This document shows, in pieces, positions 1 to 8,234 of a DNA stretch of 64,000 nucleotides. The position numbers and the translations under genes were made by a program. Source of the DNA: Sva-07 sp963774765. Lineage in GTDB: Bacteria; Actinomycetota; Acidimicrobiia; Acidimicrobiales; Ilumatobacteraceae. Under the pieces are notes generated by a model. It ran no database searches. It worked only from the letters and a program-made list of their open reading frames with translations, and was not told the origin of the DNA. Position 1 is the stretch's first letter. Every line of letters starts with the position of its first letter. Location of the stretch: assembly GCA_963774765.1 (NCBI GenBank), contig CAVZGP010000031.1:62001-126000 (forward strand), in the 5' to 3' direction.

Positions 1-2
1 AC

Positions 3-29
3 GACGCGTTCCTCAGCGTCTACACCTGA
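3..29 (+). CDS. 3' end of an upstream gene (partial)
   Basis: The first bases read as an open frame ending in ...FLSVYT and TGA at 27-29, about 85 bases before the first complete gene. It is on the same strand as the meta-cleavage operon, so it may be the end of another pathway gene, such as a ring-cleavage dioxygenase or hydrolase. Eight residues are too few to identify it. Confidence 0.3.
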   Translation, partial: DAFLSVYT

Positions 30-113
30 CCGACCCACCGGTCACGCGGTGCCAGGCGCCGCGTAACCGGCTGGCTCGACCGTCTCTCGTCACCACAAGG
101 AGTGTGATTTGCG

Positions 114-1607
114 ATGCCCGCCGCATCTGCCAACGATCCCCGCCCACCCCAGGATTTCCACAACTTCATCGGGGGCGAGTACCGCACCGGCTCGGCCGGC
201 AACGTGTTCGAGAACCGTTCACCGCTCGACGGCTCGCTCATCGGCATGGTGCACGAGGCGTCGCGAGACGATGTCGACGCCGCCGTCGCCGCTGCTCGCG
301 CGGCGCTGACGGGCCCGTGGGGCACGATGGCGGTCAACGATCGAAGCGCGCTGCTGCATGCCGTCGCCGACGAGATCGATCGTCGGTTCGACGACTTCCT
401 CGCCGCCGAGATGGCCGACACCGGCAAGCCGGTCTCGATCGCCAGCCACATCGACATTCCCCGTGGCGCCGCCAACTTCCGGGTGTTCGCCGATGTGATC
501 AAGAGCGAACCCACCGAGTTCTTCACGATGGACACCCCCGACGGAACCGGGGCGTTCAACTACGGGCTTCGACGGCCGAAGGGCATCATTGCCGTCGTGT
601 GCCCGTGGAACCTGCCGCTGCTGTTGATGACCTGGAAGGTCGGGCCTGCGCTCGCGTGCGGGAACGCCGTGGTGGTCAAGCCGTCCGAGGAGACGCCCGC
701 GACCGCCACGTTGCTGGGCGAGGTGATGAACGCGGTGGGCGTGCCGGCCGGCGTGTACAACGTGGTCCACGGCTTCGGTCCGGGGTCTGCGGGCGAGTTC
801 CTCACCAGCCATCCCGATGTCGACGCGATCACCTTCACCGGCGAGACCCGCACCGGCGAGGCGATCATGAAGGCGGCGGCGGTCGGCCTGCGCGACGTGT
901 CGTTGGAGATGGGCGGCAAGAACCCCGGCATCGTGTTCGCCGACACCGACCTCGACGAGGCGGTCGCCGGCACCGTCCGATCTGCGTTTTCCAATTCGGG
1001 CCAGGTGTGTCTCGGCACCGAACGCGTCTACGTCGAACGTCCGATCTTCGACGTGTTCGTCTCCCGACTCGCCGATGCGGCGAACGCGATGAAGATCGGC
1101 GACCCGGCCGACCCCGCCACCGAGCTCGGCCCGTTGATCAGCCAAGAGCATCGCGAGAAGGTGCTCGGCTACTACCAGCGGGCGGTCGACGAGGGAGCGA
1201 CCGTCGTCATCGGTGGTGGCGTCCCCGACGTCGACGACCGTTTCGGCAAGGGGGCGTGGGTTGAGCCGACGATCTGGACCGGCCTCGCCGATGACGCCAC
1301 CGTCGTCACCGACGAGATCTTCGGGCCGTGTTGCCATGTGAGACCGTTCGACACCGAGGACGAAGTCGTCACCCTCGCCAACGACACGCCCTACGGACTG
1401 GCCGCGACCGTGTGGACCAGCGACCTGCGTCGGGCCCATCGGGTCGCGGCACGACTCGACGTCGGGCTGTGCTGGGTGAACTCGTGGTTCCTCCGGGATC
1501 TGCGGACCTCGTTCGGCGGCATGAAGGCATCGGGAATCGGCCGCGAAGGCGGCGTTCACAGCCTCGAGTTCTACACCGAGGCCAGCAACGTCTGCGTGAA
1601 GATGTGA
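114..1607 (+). CDS. dmpC: 2-hydroxymuconic semialdehyde dehydrogenase
   Basis: NAD-dependent aldehyde dehydrogenase of 497 residues, the usual length for the family. It would oxidise 2-hydroxymuconic semialdehyde, the product of catechol meta-cleavage, to 2-hydroxymuconate (the oxalocrotonate branch). The N-terminal NFIGGEY motif, the cofactor-binding PWNLPLLLMTWK tract, the general-base glutamate in LEMGGKNPG (about residue 265) and the nucleophilic cysteine in SGQVCLGTE (about 300) are all visible. An AAGGAG Shine-Dalgarno lies about 11 bases before the ATG at 114. The substrate assignment rests mainly on the five downstream genes, which are the rest of this exact pathway. From the sequence alone only the aldehyde dehydrogenase superfamily is certain. 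Confidence 0.88.
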   Translation: MPAASANDPRPPQDFHNFIGGEYRTGSAGNVFENRSPLDGSLIGMVHEASRDDVDAAVAAARAALTGPWGTMAVNDRSALLHAVADEIDRRFDDFLAAEMADTGKPVSIASHIDIPRGAANFRVFADVIKSEPTEFFTMDTPDGTGAFNYGLRRPKGIIAVVCPWNLPLLLMTWKVGPALACGNAVVVKPSEETPATATLLGEVMNAVGVPAGVYNVVHGFGPGSAGEFLTSHPDVDAITFTGETRTGEAIMKAAAVGLRDVSLEMGGKNPGIVFADTDLDEAVAGTVRSAFSNSGQVCLGTERVYVERPIFDVFVSRLADAANAMKIGDPADPATELGPLISQEHREKVLGYYQRAVDEGATVVIGGGVPDVDDRFGKGAWVEPTIWTGLADDATVVTDEIFGPCCHVRPFDTEDEVVTLANDTPYGLAATVWTSDLRRAHRVAARLDVGLCWVNSWFLRDLRTSFGGMKASGIGREGGVHSLEFYTEASNVCVKM

Positions 1608-1614
1608 GGCGGAG

Positions 1615-2415
1615 ATGAGATCTCCTTCCGAAACCGTCACCGAAGCAGCCGATCGCCTCCGCGACGCCCACGATCGCCGTGTCGCCTGCGAACCCATCGC
1701 CACGCTGCTCGGCGACGCATCGGTCGACGACGCCTACGCGGTCCAAGACGTCAACACCGAGCGGTGGCTCACCGACGGGCGTCGACTGGTCGGCCGCAAG
1801 ATCGGCCTGACGTCGACTTCGGTCCAGCGCCAACTCGGCGTCGACCGTCCGGACTACGGCATGTTGTTCGCCGACATGGCCGCCGACGAAGGCGGCGACA
1901 TCGACATCGGACGGTTGCTGCAACCGCGCGCCGAGGCCGAGATCGCGTTCGTCCTCGGCCGTGATCTTCCCGATCCCGACACGACCGTGGCCGAGGTGTT
2001 GCGGTCGATCGAGTTCGCCGTCGCGGCGATCGAGATCGTCGACTCACGGATCGCTGACTGGCGCATCGGCATCCTCGACACGGTCGCCGACAACGCGTCA
2101 TCGGGGATGTACGTGCTGGGCTCGACGCCAGTCCTGCTCAGCTCGTTCGATCCGGTGATGTGCGCGATGGTGATGGAACGCCGCGGCGAGCCGGTGTCGG
2201 TCGGTGCCGGCCGGGCGTGCCTCGGCAGCCCGATCAGCGCGACTGCATGGTTGGCGCGAACGATGGCCGCCGTCGGTCGCCCGTTGTGCGCCGGTGACAC
2301 CGTGCTGAGCGGTGCGCTCGGCCCGATGGTCGCCGTCGCACCAGGCGACGTGTTCGAAGCCCGGATCTCGGGCCTCGGCACCGTCACGGCAGCATTCACG
2401 GAGGCCCACGCATGA
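1615..2415 (+). CDS. dmpE: 2-oxopent-4-enoate hydratase (2-hydroxypentadienoate hydratase)
   Basis: A 266-residue member of the hydratase/decarboxylase family. It adds water to 2-hydroxypenta-2,4-dienoate to give 4-hydroxy-2-oxovalerate. Family signatures are GRKIGLTS, QPRAEAEIAFVL, EIVDSRIADW and DTVADNASSG. The last two, with the RPDYG tract, are closer to the DmpE/MhpD hydratases than to the decarboxylases. The ATG at 1615 follows the dehydrogenase stop by seven bases and has a GGCGGAG ribosome site overlapping that junction. Its stop overlaps the next start by four bases, so the genes are translationally coupled. In characterised systems DmpE forms a complex with the decarboxylase encoded next. 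Confidence 0.87.
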   Translation: MRSPSETVTEAADRLRDAHDRRVACEPIATLLGDASVDDAYAVQDVNTERWLTDGRRLVGRKIGLTSTSVQRQLGVDRPDYGMLFADMAADEGGDIDIGRLLQPRAEAEIAFVLGRDLPDPDTTVAEVLRSIEFAVAAIEIVDSRIADWRIGILDTVADNASSGMYVLGSTPVLLSSFDPVMCAMVMERRGEPVSVGAGRACLGSPISATAWLARTMAAVGRPLCAGDTVLSGALGPMVAVAPGDVFEARISGLGTVTAAFTEAHA

Positions 2416-3197
2416 CCGCACACTCGCCCCAGACCTCGGTCGCCCAGCTTGCCGAGCGCGCCGACGAAGCGGCCCGCACCGCAACGGCGATCGCCCAGTT
2501 CACCGACACGATCGACCTCGGTGTCGCCGACGCCTATGCGATCCAGGCGCTGTCGGTCGGCCGCCGACTCCAACGAGGCGAGCAGATGGTCGGGATCAAG
2601 ATGGGTCTGACCTCTCGGGCCAAGATGGTCCAGGTCGGCGTCGACGAGGTGATCTGGGGACGCCTCACCGACGCGATGCGCGTCGATGACGGCGGCACGG
2701 TCCACCGAGCGCGTTACGTGCACCCCCGCGTCGAACCGGAGATCGCGTTCCTGATGGGCGCCCCGCTCGCCGGACGCGTCTGCGGCGCCGAGGCGATGGC
2801 GGCGGTCGCCGCAGTCGCCCCGGCCGCAGAGATCATCGACTCGCGGTTCGAGAACTTCCGCTTCGCGCTGCCCGACGTCATCGCCGACAACTCCTCGTCG
2901 TCCGGGTTCGTCGTCGGCGGATGGAGCGATCCGGCCACTCCCATCGCCAACCTCGCCATGGTGCTCGAACGCAACGGCCGCCCCGCCGAGATCGGCTCGA
3001 GCGCCGCGATCCTCGGCGACCCCGTCCGTTCGCTCGTCGAGGCGAGCCGGATGGTCGCCGACGCCGGACTCACGCTGCAGCCCGGCTGGATCGTGCTCGC
3101 CGGTGGCGCCACCGCCGCGCTCCCGCTCACCGTCGGCGACTCGATCCGTGTCGTCGTCGAAGACCTCGGTCACGTGCAGTTCCGCGTCGCCGACTGA
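2412..3197 (+). CDS. dmpH: 4-oxalocrotonate decarboxylase
   Basis: A 261-residue paralogue of the preceding hydratase. It decarboxylates 2-oxo-3-hexenedioate (4-oxalocrotonate keto form) to 2-hydroxypentadienoate in a metal-dependent reaction. MVGIKMGLTSRAKM, HPRVEPEIAFLMG, EIIDSRFENFRF and VIADNSSSS match the DmpH/XylI decarboxylase subgroup (ENFKF and ADNASST in the Pseudomonas enzymes) better than DmpE. The start overlaps the hydratase stop by four bases (ATGA). Having both paralogues side by side is the normal arrangement, since the reactive intermediate is channelled between them. Confidence 0.87.
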   Translation: MTAHSPQTSVAQLAERADEAARTATAIAQFTDTIDLGVADAYAIQALSVGRRLQRGEQMVGIKMGLTSRAKMVQVGVDEVIWGRLTDAMRVDDGGTVHRARYVHPRVEPEIAFLMGAPLAGRVCGAEAMAAVAAVAPAAEIIDSRFENFRFALPDVIADNSSSSGFVVGGWSDPATPIANLAMVLERNGRPAEIGSSAAILGDPVRSLVEASRMVADAGLTLQPGWIVLAGGATAALPLTVGDSIRVVVEDLGHVQFRVAD

Positions 3198-3211
3198 CAG
3201 AAAGGTTCGTC

Positions 3212-4133
3212 ATGGATCACCCCTCGACCACGTCGAAGGCCACGGCCGCCATCGTCGGCCCCGGCAACATCGGCACCGACCTCATGTACAAGCTGCTGCG
3301 TTCGCCGTACATCGAACCGCGCTGGATGATCGGCGTCGACCCCGACTCCGAAGGGCTCAAGCGCGCCGCGTACTGAAGGCCTCGAGGCGTCGGCCGAAGG
3401 GGTCGACTGGCTGCTCGCACGACCTGAGCTGCCCGACATCGTGTTCGAAGCCACCTCGGCCTATGTCCACGTCCGCAACGCACCCAAGTACCGCAACGCC
3501 GGAATCCGAGCGGTCGACCTCACGCCCGCTGCGCGCGGTCCGTTCGTGGTGCCGCCGGCGAACCTCCTCGAACACATCGACGAGATGAACGTCAACATGG
3601 TCACCTGCGGTGGCCAGGCGACCATCCCGATGGTGCACGCCGTGTCCCGCGTCGTGCCGGTCGACTATGCCGAGATCGTCGCCACGGTTTCGTCGGCGTC
3701 CGCCGGACCAGGCACCCGCCAGAACATCGACGAGTTCACCCGCACGACCTCGAAGGCTGTCGAAGTGATCGGCGGTGCCACGAAGGGCAAGGCGATCATC
3801 ATCCTCAACCCGGCCGAACCGCCGCTGATGATGCGCGACACGATCTACTGCTCGATCCCGCTCGACGCCGACACCGACGCGATCGACGCCTCGATCCGCG
3901 CGGTCGCTGCCGAGGTCGCCACCTATGTCCCCGGCTACCACCTCGTCGCCGACCCACAGTTCGATGTCCCGTTCGGGAGCACTGGCCGCGGCCGTGTCGC
4001 AGTGTTCGTCGAGGTCGAAGGCGCGGGCGACTTCCTGCCGCCGTACGCCGGGAACCTCGACATCATGACCGCCGCCGCCACCAAGGTCGGTGACGAGATC
4101 GCTCAGCGCCTCACCACGAAGGAGACCCTCTGA
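3212..4133 (+). pseudogene. dmpF: acetaldehyde dehydrogenase (acetylating), +1 frameshift
   Basis: This would be the ~307-residue CoA-acylating acetaldehyde dehydrogenase that takes acetaldehyde from the aldolase and forms acetyl-CoA. The first frame from ATG 3212 gives the NAD-binding AAIVGPGNIGTDLMYKLLRS and ends at TGA 3374-3376. Homology resumes at once in another frame with TEGLEASAEGVDWLL and continues to 4133, including the catalytic cysteine in MVTCGGQAT. The shift equals one inserted base, most simply one extra G within GCGCCGCG at 3365-3370. Removing it gives GLKRARTEGLEASAEG, as expected for DmpF. The rest is intact and the pathway needs this gene, so a sequencing error or very recent mutation is more likely than old decay. 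Confidence 0.85.
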
Positions 4134-5155
4134 TGCCCTACTCCGACACACTCGACGTTCGGGTCACCGACACCTGCCTGCGCGACGGTTCGCACGCCAA
4201 GCACCATCAGTTCACCGAGGACGATGTCCGTTCGATCGTTCGCGGGCTCGACGACGCCGGCATGCCGGTGATCGAGGTCACGCACGGCGACGGTCTCGGT
4301 GGTTCGTCGTTCAACTACGGGTTCTCGCTCGTCGACGAGCGGGTGCTGATGAAGGCAGCGGTGGACGAGGCCCGCAACGCCAAGATCGCGGCGCTGATGC
4401 TGCCCGGACTCGGGATCAAGGAGGACATCGCTGCCGCGCACGACCTCGGTGTCTCGGTGATCCGCGTCGCCACGCACTGCACCGAGGCCGACATCTCGGA
4501 GCAGCACTTCAAGATGGCTCGAGAACTCGGGCTCGAGACGGTGGGCTTCCTGATGATGGCCCACACCGTCGGCCCCGATGTGCTCGCTGCACAGGCGCGG
4601 ATCATGGCCGACGCCGGCTGCCAGTGCGTGTACGTCGTCGACTCGGCGGGCGCCATGATCCTCGACGACGTCACCGATCGGGTGACGGCCGTCGTCGCCG
4701 AACTCGGTGACGATGCCCAGGTCGGGTTCCACGGCCACGAGAATCTGTCGCTGTCACTGGCGAACACGATCCTGGCCATCCGGGCCGGGGCCGTGCAGGT
4801 CGACGGATCGACGCGCCGATTCGGTGCCGGGTCGGGCAACACGAGCAACGAAGCGCTCGCGGCAGTGGCGGAACGACTTGGGATCCGCACCGGTCTCGAC
4901 GTGCTCGCGATGATCGACGTGGCCGAGGATGTCGTGCGTCCGGTGATGGAGGGCGAGTGCGTGCTCGACCGACTGGCGATCACGATGGGGTACGCCGGGG
5001 TGTACTCCAGCTTCCTCAAACATGCGTTCCGTGCCGCGGAGCGCTATGACGTCTCGGGGGCCGAGATCCTGATGGAGTGCGGTCGGCGCGGGCTCGTCGG
5101 TGGCCAGGAAGACCAGATCATCCAGATCGCCTCGACGCTCGCTGGGGCCCGCTGA
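4133..5155 (+). CDS. dmpG: 4-hydroxy-2-oxovalerate aldolase
   Basis: A 340-residue class II (metal-dependent) aldolase of the HMGL-like TIM-barrel family. It cleaves 4-hydroxy-2-oxovalerate to pyruvate and acetaldehyde. The N-terminal TDTCLRDGSHAKHHQF carries the active-site arginine, metal-binding aspartate and base histidine. FHGHENLSLS supplies the two metal-ligand histidines. The C-terminal portion contains the domain that contacts the acetaldehyde dehydrogenase. It starts within the dmpF stop (TGATG), which fits the known DmpFG heteromer that channels acetaldehyde between the two enzymes. Confidence 0.9.
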   Translation: MPYSDTLDVRVTDTCLRDGSHAKHHQFTEDDVRSIVRGLDDAGMPVIEVTHGDGLGGSSFNYGFSLVDERVLMKAAVDEARNAKIAALMLPGLGIKEDIAAAHDLGVSVIRVATHCTEADISEQHFKMARELGLETVGFLMMAHTVGPDVLAAQARIMADAGCQCVYVVDSAGAMILDDVTDRVTAVVAELGDDAQVGFHGHENLSLSLANTILAIRAGAVQVDGSTRRFGAGSGNTSNEALAAVAERLGIRTGLDVLAMIDVAEDVVRPVMEGECVLDRLAITMGYAGVYSSFLKHAFRAAERYDVSGAEILMECGRRGLVGGQEDQIIQIASTLAGAR

Positions 5156-5364
5156 TGCCACTCGTGCACATCCAGATGGCCGAGGGTCGTACCGCCGAAC
5201 AGAAGCGGGCGGTGATGACAGCGATGACCGATGCGATGGTCGAGCACCTCGGAGCGGCCCGCGACTCGGTGCGGGTGTGGATCACCGAGTTCCCCGACAC
5301 CGACTTCATGGCCGGCGGCGAACTGCTCGCCGACAAGAAGGCCCGCCTCGACGCCGAGAAGTGA
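5155..5364 (+). CDS. dmpI: 4-oxalocrotonate tautomerase
   Basis: A 69-residue tautomerase that isomerises 2-hydroxymuconate to 2-oxo-3-hexenedioate. The protein begins Met-Pro, so removal of Met exposes the catalytic N-terminal proline. VHIQMAEGRTAEQK and VRVWITEF carry the two family arginines. The start is the ATG at 5155, overlapping the aldolase stop (TGATG). A longer in-frame reading from 5077 would bury the catalytic proline and is rejected. This is the last gene of the operon. The order dehydrogenase-hydratase-decarboxylase-acylating dehydrogenase-aldolase-tautomerase is a complete oxalocrotonate branch. Confidence 0.9.
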   Translation: MPLVHIQMAEGRTAEQKRAVMTAMTDAMVEHLGAARDSVRVWITEFPDTDFMAGGELLADKKARLDAEK

Positions 5365-5401
5365 CGCCGCAGCGCTGGATCGAACACGTCGCAGTGTTAC
5401 C

Positions 5402-5451
5402 TCTGGGGCCAGACCCCAGATGTACCGATTGCAGCAGGGGTCTGACCCCTG
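5402..5451. terminator. two palindromes between convergent genes
   Basis: Two adjacent dyads, TCTGGGG-n5-CCCCAGA (5402-5420) and CAGGGGT-ctg-ACCCCTG (5435-5451), lie between the tautomerase stop and the stop of the opposing monooxygenase. They are GC-rich hairpins without a clear T-run. Related palindromes recur at 27270 and 31891, also at gene ends, so a bidirectional terminator role is likely. Confidence 0.5.
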
Positions 5452-5457
5452 GTGAAA

Positions 5458-6975
5458 TCAGCCGTAGAGCAGGCAGCCGTCGTCGAGGTCGGCGACGGGG
5501 AGGGTGTCCTTCTCGCTCATGTAGTCCTGGGTGTGCTGCCACTCGGGCTTGTCGCCGCGCTTGGGCATGAGGTGCTGGCTGCGCGTGAGATAGCCGGGGT
5601 TGAAGTTGTCCGGGTCGATCCACGACCCGAGTTGCATGTCGGTGTCCTCGGGGCGCAGCTGTGGAACGACCTTGCGGACGCCGAGGTCGTCCATGTGGTG
5701 CAGCAGTCGGCACACCCAGTCACCGATCAGATCGGCCCGCAGGGTCCAGCTCGCCCGGAAATAGCCGAACACCCACACCATGTTGGGGACGCCGGTGAAC
5801 ATCATCCCGCGGTAGGTGATCGTGTCGGCGTAGTTGACGGGCGCCCCGTCGACGGTGAACTGGATGTCGCCGAGCACACTCAGGTCGAAGCCGGTTGCGG
5901 TGATGATCACGTCGGCGCTCAGCTGCTCGCCGGACTTCGTGAGAATCCCCTTGTCGTTGAACGTCTCGATCTCGTCGGTGACCACCGATGCCTTGCCGGT
6001 GCTGATGCCCTTGAAGAGGTCGCCGTCGGGCACCATTGCGATCCGCTGGCGCCACGGCAGGTAGCGCGGGGTGAAATGCGTCTCGACGTCGTAGCCCTCG
6101 GGAAGTTCGGCACGCACGAGGTTGATCAACTCGTCGCGCACCATCTCGGGGTACTCGAACGACATCCGAGCGATCTCGTCGCCGTCCTTGAGCGCCTTGC
6201 GCCGCACGATCTCGTGCGTCCACTCCTCGGGCACGTCGAGATCGCGCAGCATGTCGGCCACCTCGTTGACGTTCGGACGCGAGAAGAAATACGTCGGCGA
6301 ACGCTGCAGCATCGTGACGTGTTCGCACTCGTCGGCGATCGCCGGCACGAGCGTCGCCGCGGTCGCGCCTGAGCCGATCACGAGCACCTGCTTGCCCGAC
6401 AGGTCGATGTCGGTCGGCCACGTCTGGGGATGCACGATCTCGCCCTCGTAGTCGGCCATGCCTGGCCAGTCGGGCGTGTAGCCCTGCTCGTGCTTGTAAT
6501 AACCCTGGCACATCCACAGGAAGTTCGTCGTGAACGTCACCGGCTCGGACGCTCCGGTGCCGGGGTCGGAGCGGGTGGCGTGCACGGTCCAGAGGTTGTC
6601 GTCGCTCGACCACTCGACGTTGGAGATCGCGTGGTGGTAGCGGATGTGACGATCGAGGTCGTTCTCCTCGATCACTTCGCCCATGTAGGCGAGGATCTTG
6701 TCGGCGGTAGCGATCGGCGGACCGATCCACGGCTTGAATCGATAGCCGAACGTGTACAGGTCGCTGTCGGAACGGATTCCGGGGTACTTATGGGTGAGCC
6801 ACGTGCCGCCGAAGCTCTCGAACTTCTCGAGGATGACGAAGGATTTCTCGGGATCCTGGTCCTGTAGGTGATAACCGGCGCCGATGCCGGAGATCCCGGC
6901 CCCGACGATCAGGACGTCGAAGTGTTCGATCGCGTGCCCCTCCGTGCGTTCGAGCGTGCTGCTGGTCTGGCTCAT
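5458..6975 (-). CDS. flavin-containing (Baeyer-Villiger-type) monooxygenase
   Basis: A 505-residue FAD/NADPH monooxygenase. It has an N-terminal FAD-binding Rossmann motif VGAGISGIGAG (about residue 23), FGGTWLTHKYPGIRSD, the Baeyer-Villiger fingerprint in the form YEGEIVHPQTW (Y replacing the usual first F), a second nucleotide motif VIGSGATAATL and a C-terminal ATGFDLS. Such enzymes insert oxygen next to a ketone or oxidise soft nucleophiles. The substrate cannot be read from sequence. The ATG at 6975 is chosen because the longer frame upstream has no homology and the FAD motif then sits at the usual position. It converges on the meta-cleavage operon, but a functional link is only a guess. 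Confidence 0.85.
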   Translation of the reverse strand: MSQTSSTLERTEGHAIEHFDVLIVGAGISGIGAGYHLQDQDPEKSFVILEKFESFGGTWLTHKYPGIRSDSDLYTFGYRFKPWIGPPIATADKILAYMGEVIEENDLDRHIRYHHAISNVEWSSDDNLWTVHATRSDPGTGASEPVTFTTNFLWMCQGYYKHEQGYTPDWPGMADYEGEIVHPQTWPTDIDLSGKQVLVIGSGATAATLVPAIADECEHVTMLQRSPTYFFSRPNVNEVADMLRDLDVPEEWTHEIVRRKALKDGDEIARMSFEYPEMVRDELINLVRAELPEGYDVETHFTPRYLPWRQRIAMVPDGDLFKGISTGKASVVTDEIETFNDKGILTKSGEQLSADVIITATGFDLSVLGDIQFTVDGAPVNYADTITYRGMMFTGVPNMVWVFGYFRASWTLRADLIGDWVCRLLHHMDDLGVRKVVPQLRPEDTDMQLGSWIDPDNFNPGYLTRSQHLMPKRGDKPEWQHTQDYMSEKDTLPVADLDDGCLLYG

Positions 6976-7060
6976 GGCGCCCTCCTCGTGTCGCTGGCAG
7001 CTTCGCGCGTCGAGGTGACGCAGCCGCAACCCGGCGATCCTGCAAGGATCGACGGTATGG

Positions 7061-7486
7061 GTGCGCCGAGTGGCTGAGTGGATCTGTCCCGAGTGCGGGC
7101 GGCTGTTCGGACGTTCCGGGCAGTCGCACGACTGCGCTCCAGGGCTCAGCCTCGAGGAGTACTTCGAGACCGGGCCGTCACACGAGCGACCGATCTTCGA
7201 CGCGGTGATGGCCCACGTCGAGACGCTGGGTCCTGTGCACGCCGACATCGTGTCCGTCGGCATCTTCCTCAAGAATCCCCGCAAGTTCGCCGAGCTCCGC
7301 CCGCGGGATCGCTGGGTGGCCGTCTCGTTCTCGTTGCGTCGCCGCGCCACCCATCCCACGATCACCCGCAAGGTGGTCGAGTACGGCAACCGGTACTGGC
7401 ATGTCGCCAATGTTCGTGAGCCGACAGACGTGGATGGCGCGTTGCGCGACCTGCTCACCGAGGCCTACAACGACGACCCCGTCTGA
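7061..7486 (+). CDS. DUF5655-like protein
   Basis: A 141-residue soluble protein. Its N-terminus has CPECGRLFG followed by a histidine and cysteine (SHDC), which could bind zinc. The rest (EEYFETGPSHERPIFDAVMAHVETLGPVHAD..., then FAELRPRDRWVAVSFSLRR) resembles the DUF5655 family of small predicted transport or DNA-associated proteins. The function is unknown. The start is a GTG at 7061; a GTG at 7070 is also possible. It is divergent from the monooxygenase, with about 85 bases between starts. Confidence 0.65.
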   Translation: MRRVAEWICPECGRLFGRSGQSHDCAPGLSLEEYFETGPSHERPIFDAVMAHVETLGPVHADIVSVGIFLKNPRKFAELRPRDRWVAVSFSLRRRATHPTITRKVVEYGNRYWHVANVREPTDVDGALRDLLTEAYNDDPV

Positions 7487-7921
7487 GATCGCTGCACGGC
7501 TCGCTCGATGGAGCCACGACCAGTCGCGCCGATGCGAACGGCCATCAGGTCGTCGTCGAGGCCGACGGCAGCGAGTTGGCTTGTGACCCTGCCGGCTTCG
7601 AACCCATCGTGGAGGACATTCTGGCGCTCGCAACCTCGAGCGGCTGAGCCTCACAACCCACGAAAATCTCCTCCCGATGAGCGAAGTGACCGGATACGGC
7701 GGTTTGGCTCATCGCGAGCGACGTGATTCTTCTCCCGATGAGCGAAGTGACCGGATACGGCGGTTTGGCTCATCGCGAGCGACGTGATTCTTCTCCCGAT
7801 GAGCGAAGTGACCGGATACGGCGGTTTGGCTCATCGCAACCCCGGGTTCGCCGAGCACGAGGAAACCGTCGACGCCGAAGAGGCTGCGGAGTCGACGCTC
7901 GGGAACCATGCCCGAACGGCG
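7487..7921. other. 435-base region with no convincing gene
   Basis: The left part (7487-7651) holds a frame that reads ...ADGSELACDPAGFEPIVEDILAL and ends at the TGA at 7646-7648. It has no usable start codon, so it may be the tail of a lost gene. The middle is three tandem copies of the 38-bp palindrome (listed separately). From 7836 to 7921, before the stop of the opposing small gene, I see nothing recognisable. Confidence 0.5.
7676..7835. repeat. 38-bp palindrome, three tandem copies (locus 1)
   Basis: Copies at 7676-7713, 7737-7774 and 7798-7835 with an exact 61-bp period and an identical 23-base spacer. Each has a GATGAGCGAA...GGCTCATC arm pair and a CCG-GATA-CGG centre. This locus uses the variant GAAGTGACCGG on the left and GGTTTGG on the right. 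It sits between a plus-strand and a minus-strand gene that converge. Confidence 0.9.
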
Positions 7922-8170
7922 TCAGGCGGCGAGGGTGAACTCGGTCCGGCGGCGGCCCGAGGTGATCTGCATGGCGAGGAGGCCGAAGGCACGCTCGCGC
8001 ACCGGCGCCGGCTCGTGTTCGTCGGCGAACACTTCGGCGAGCACCGGTGAGGCGTCAGCGGCCGCGGCGAGGGTCAACACGTGGTCGATGATCGTGCGGT
8101 CAAGCGCCTCGAAGCCGTCGCGGTCGATGGTGATGGCGATGCGGTCGAGCCGGCTGGTGGGGGAGGTCAT
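7922..8170 (-). CDS. small hypothetical protein
   Basis: An 82-residue soluble protein (MTSPTSRLDRIAITIDRD...) with a mostly helical look and no motif I recognise. It is divergent from the LysR regulator, with the LysR-type operator lying between them, so it is a candidate target of that regulator. The start at ATG 8170 lacks a good ribosome site. An in-frame ATG at 8200 would add ten residues but would place the start inside the operator. Confidence 0.5.
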   Translation of the reverse strand: MTSPTSRLDRIAITIDRDGFEALDRTIIDHVLTLAAAADASPVLAEVFADEHEPAPVRERAFGLLAMQITSGRRRTEFTLAA

Positions 8171-8196
8171 GCCATCACGGTACGGTCGAAGAAGCC

Positions 8197-8212
8197 TCAT
8201 CACTAGCGATGA
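8197..8212. promoter_or_regulatory. LysR-type operator palindrome
   Basis: TCATCACTAGCGATGA is a 16-base near-perfect dyad (TCATC-R-CTAG-Y-GATGA, one mismatched pair). It lies between the divergent small gene and the LysR gene. It fits the T-N11-A form of LysR boxes and is probably the autoregulatory site. Confidence 0.55.
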
Positions 8213-8234
8213 TTTGGAGTCATGAAGATTAGAT

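Noticed and set aside
5077..5154. Upstream start of the tautomerase
   Set aside because: It would hide the catalytic Pro2; the ATG at 5155 follows the aldolase stop as expected.
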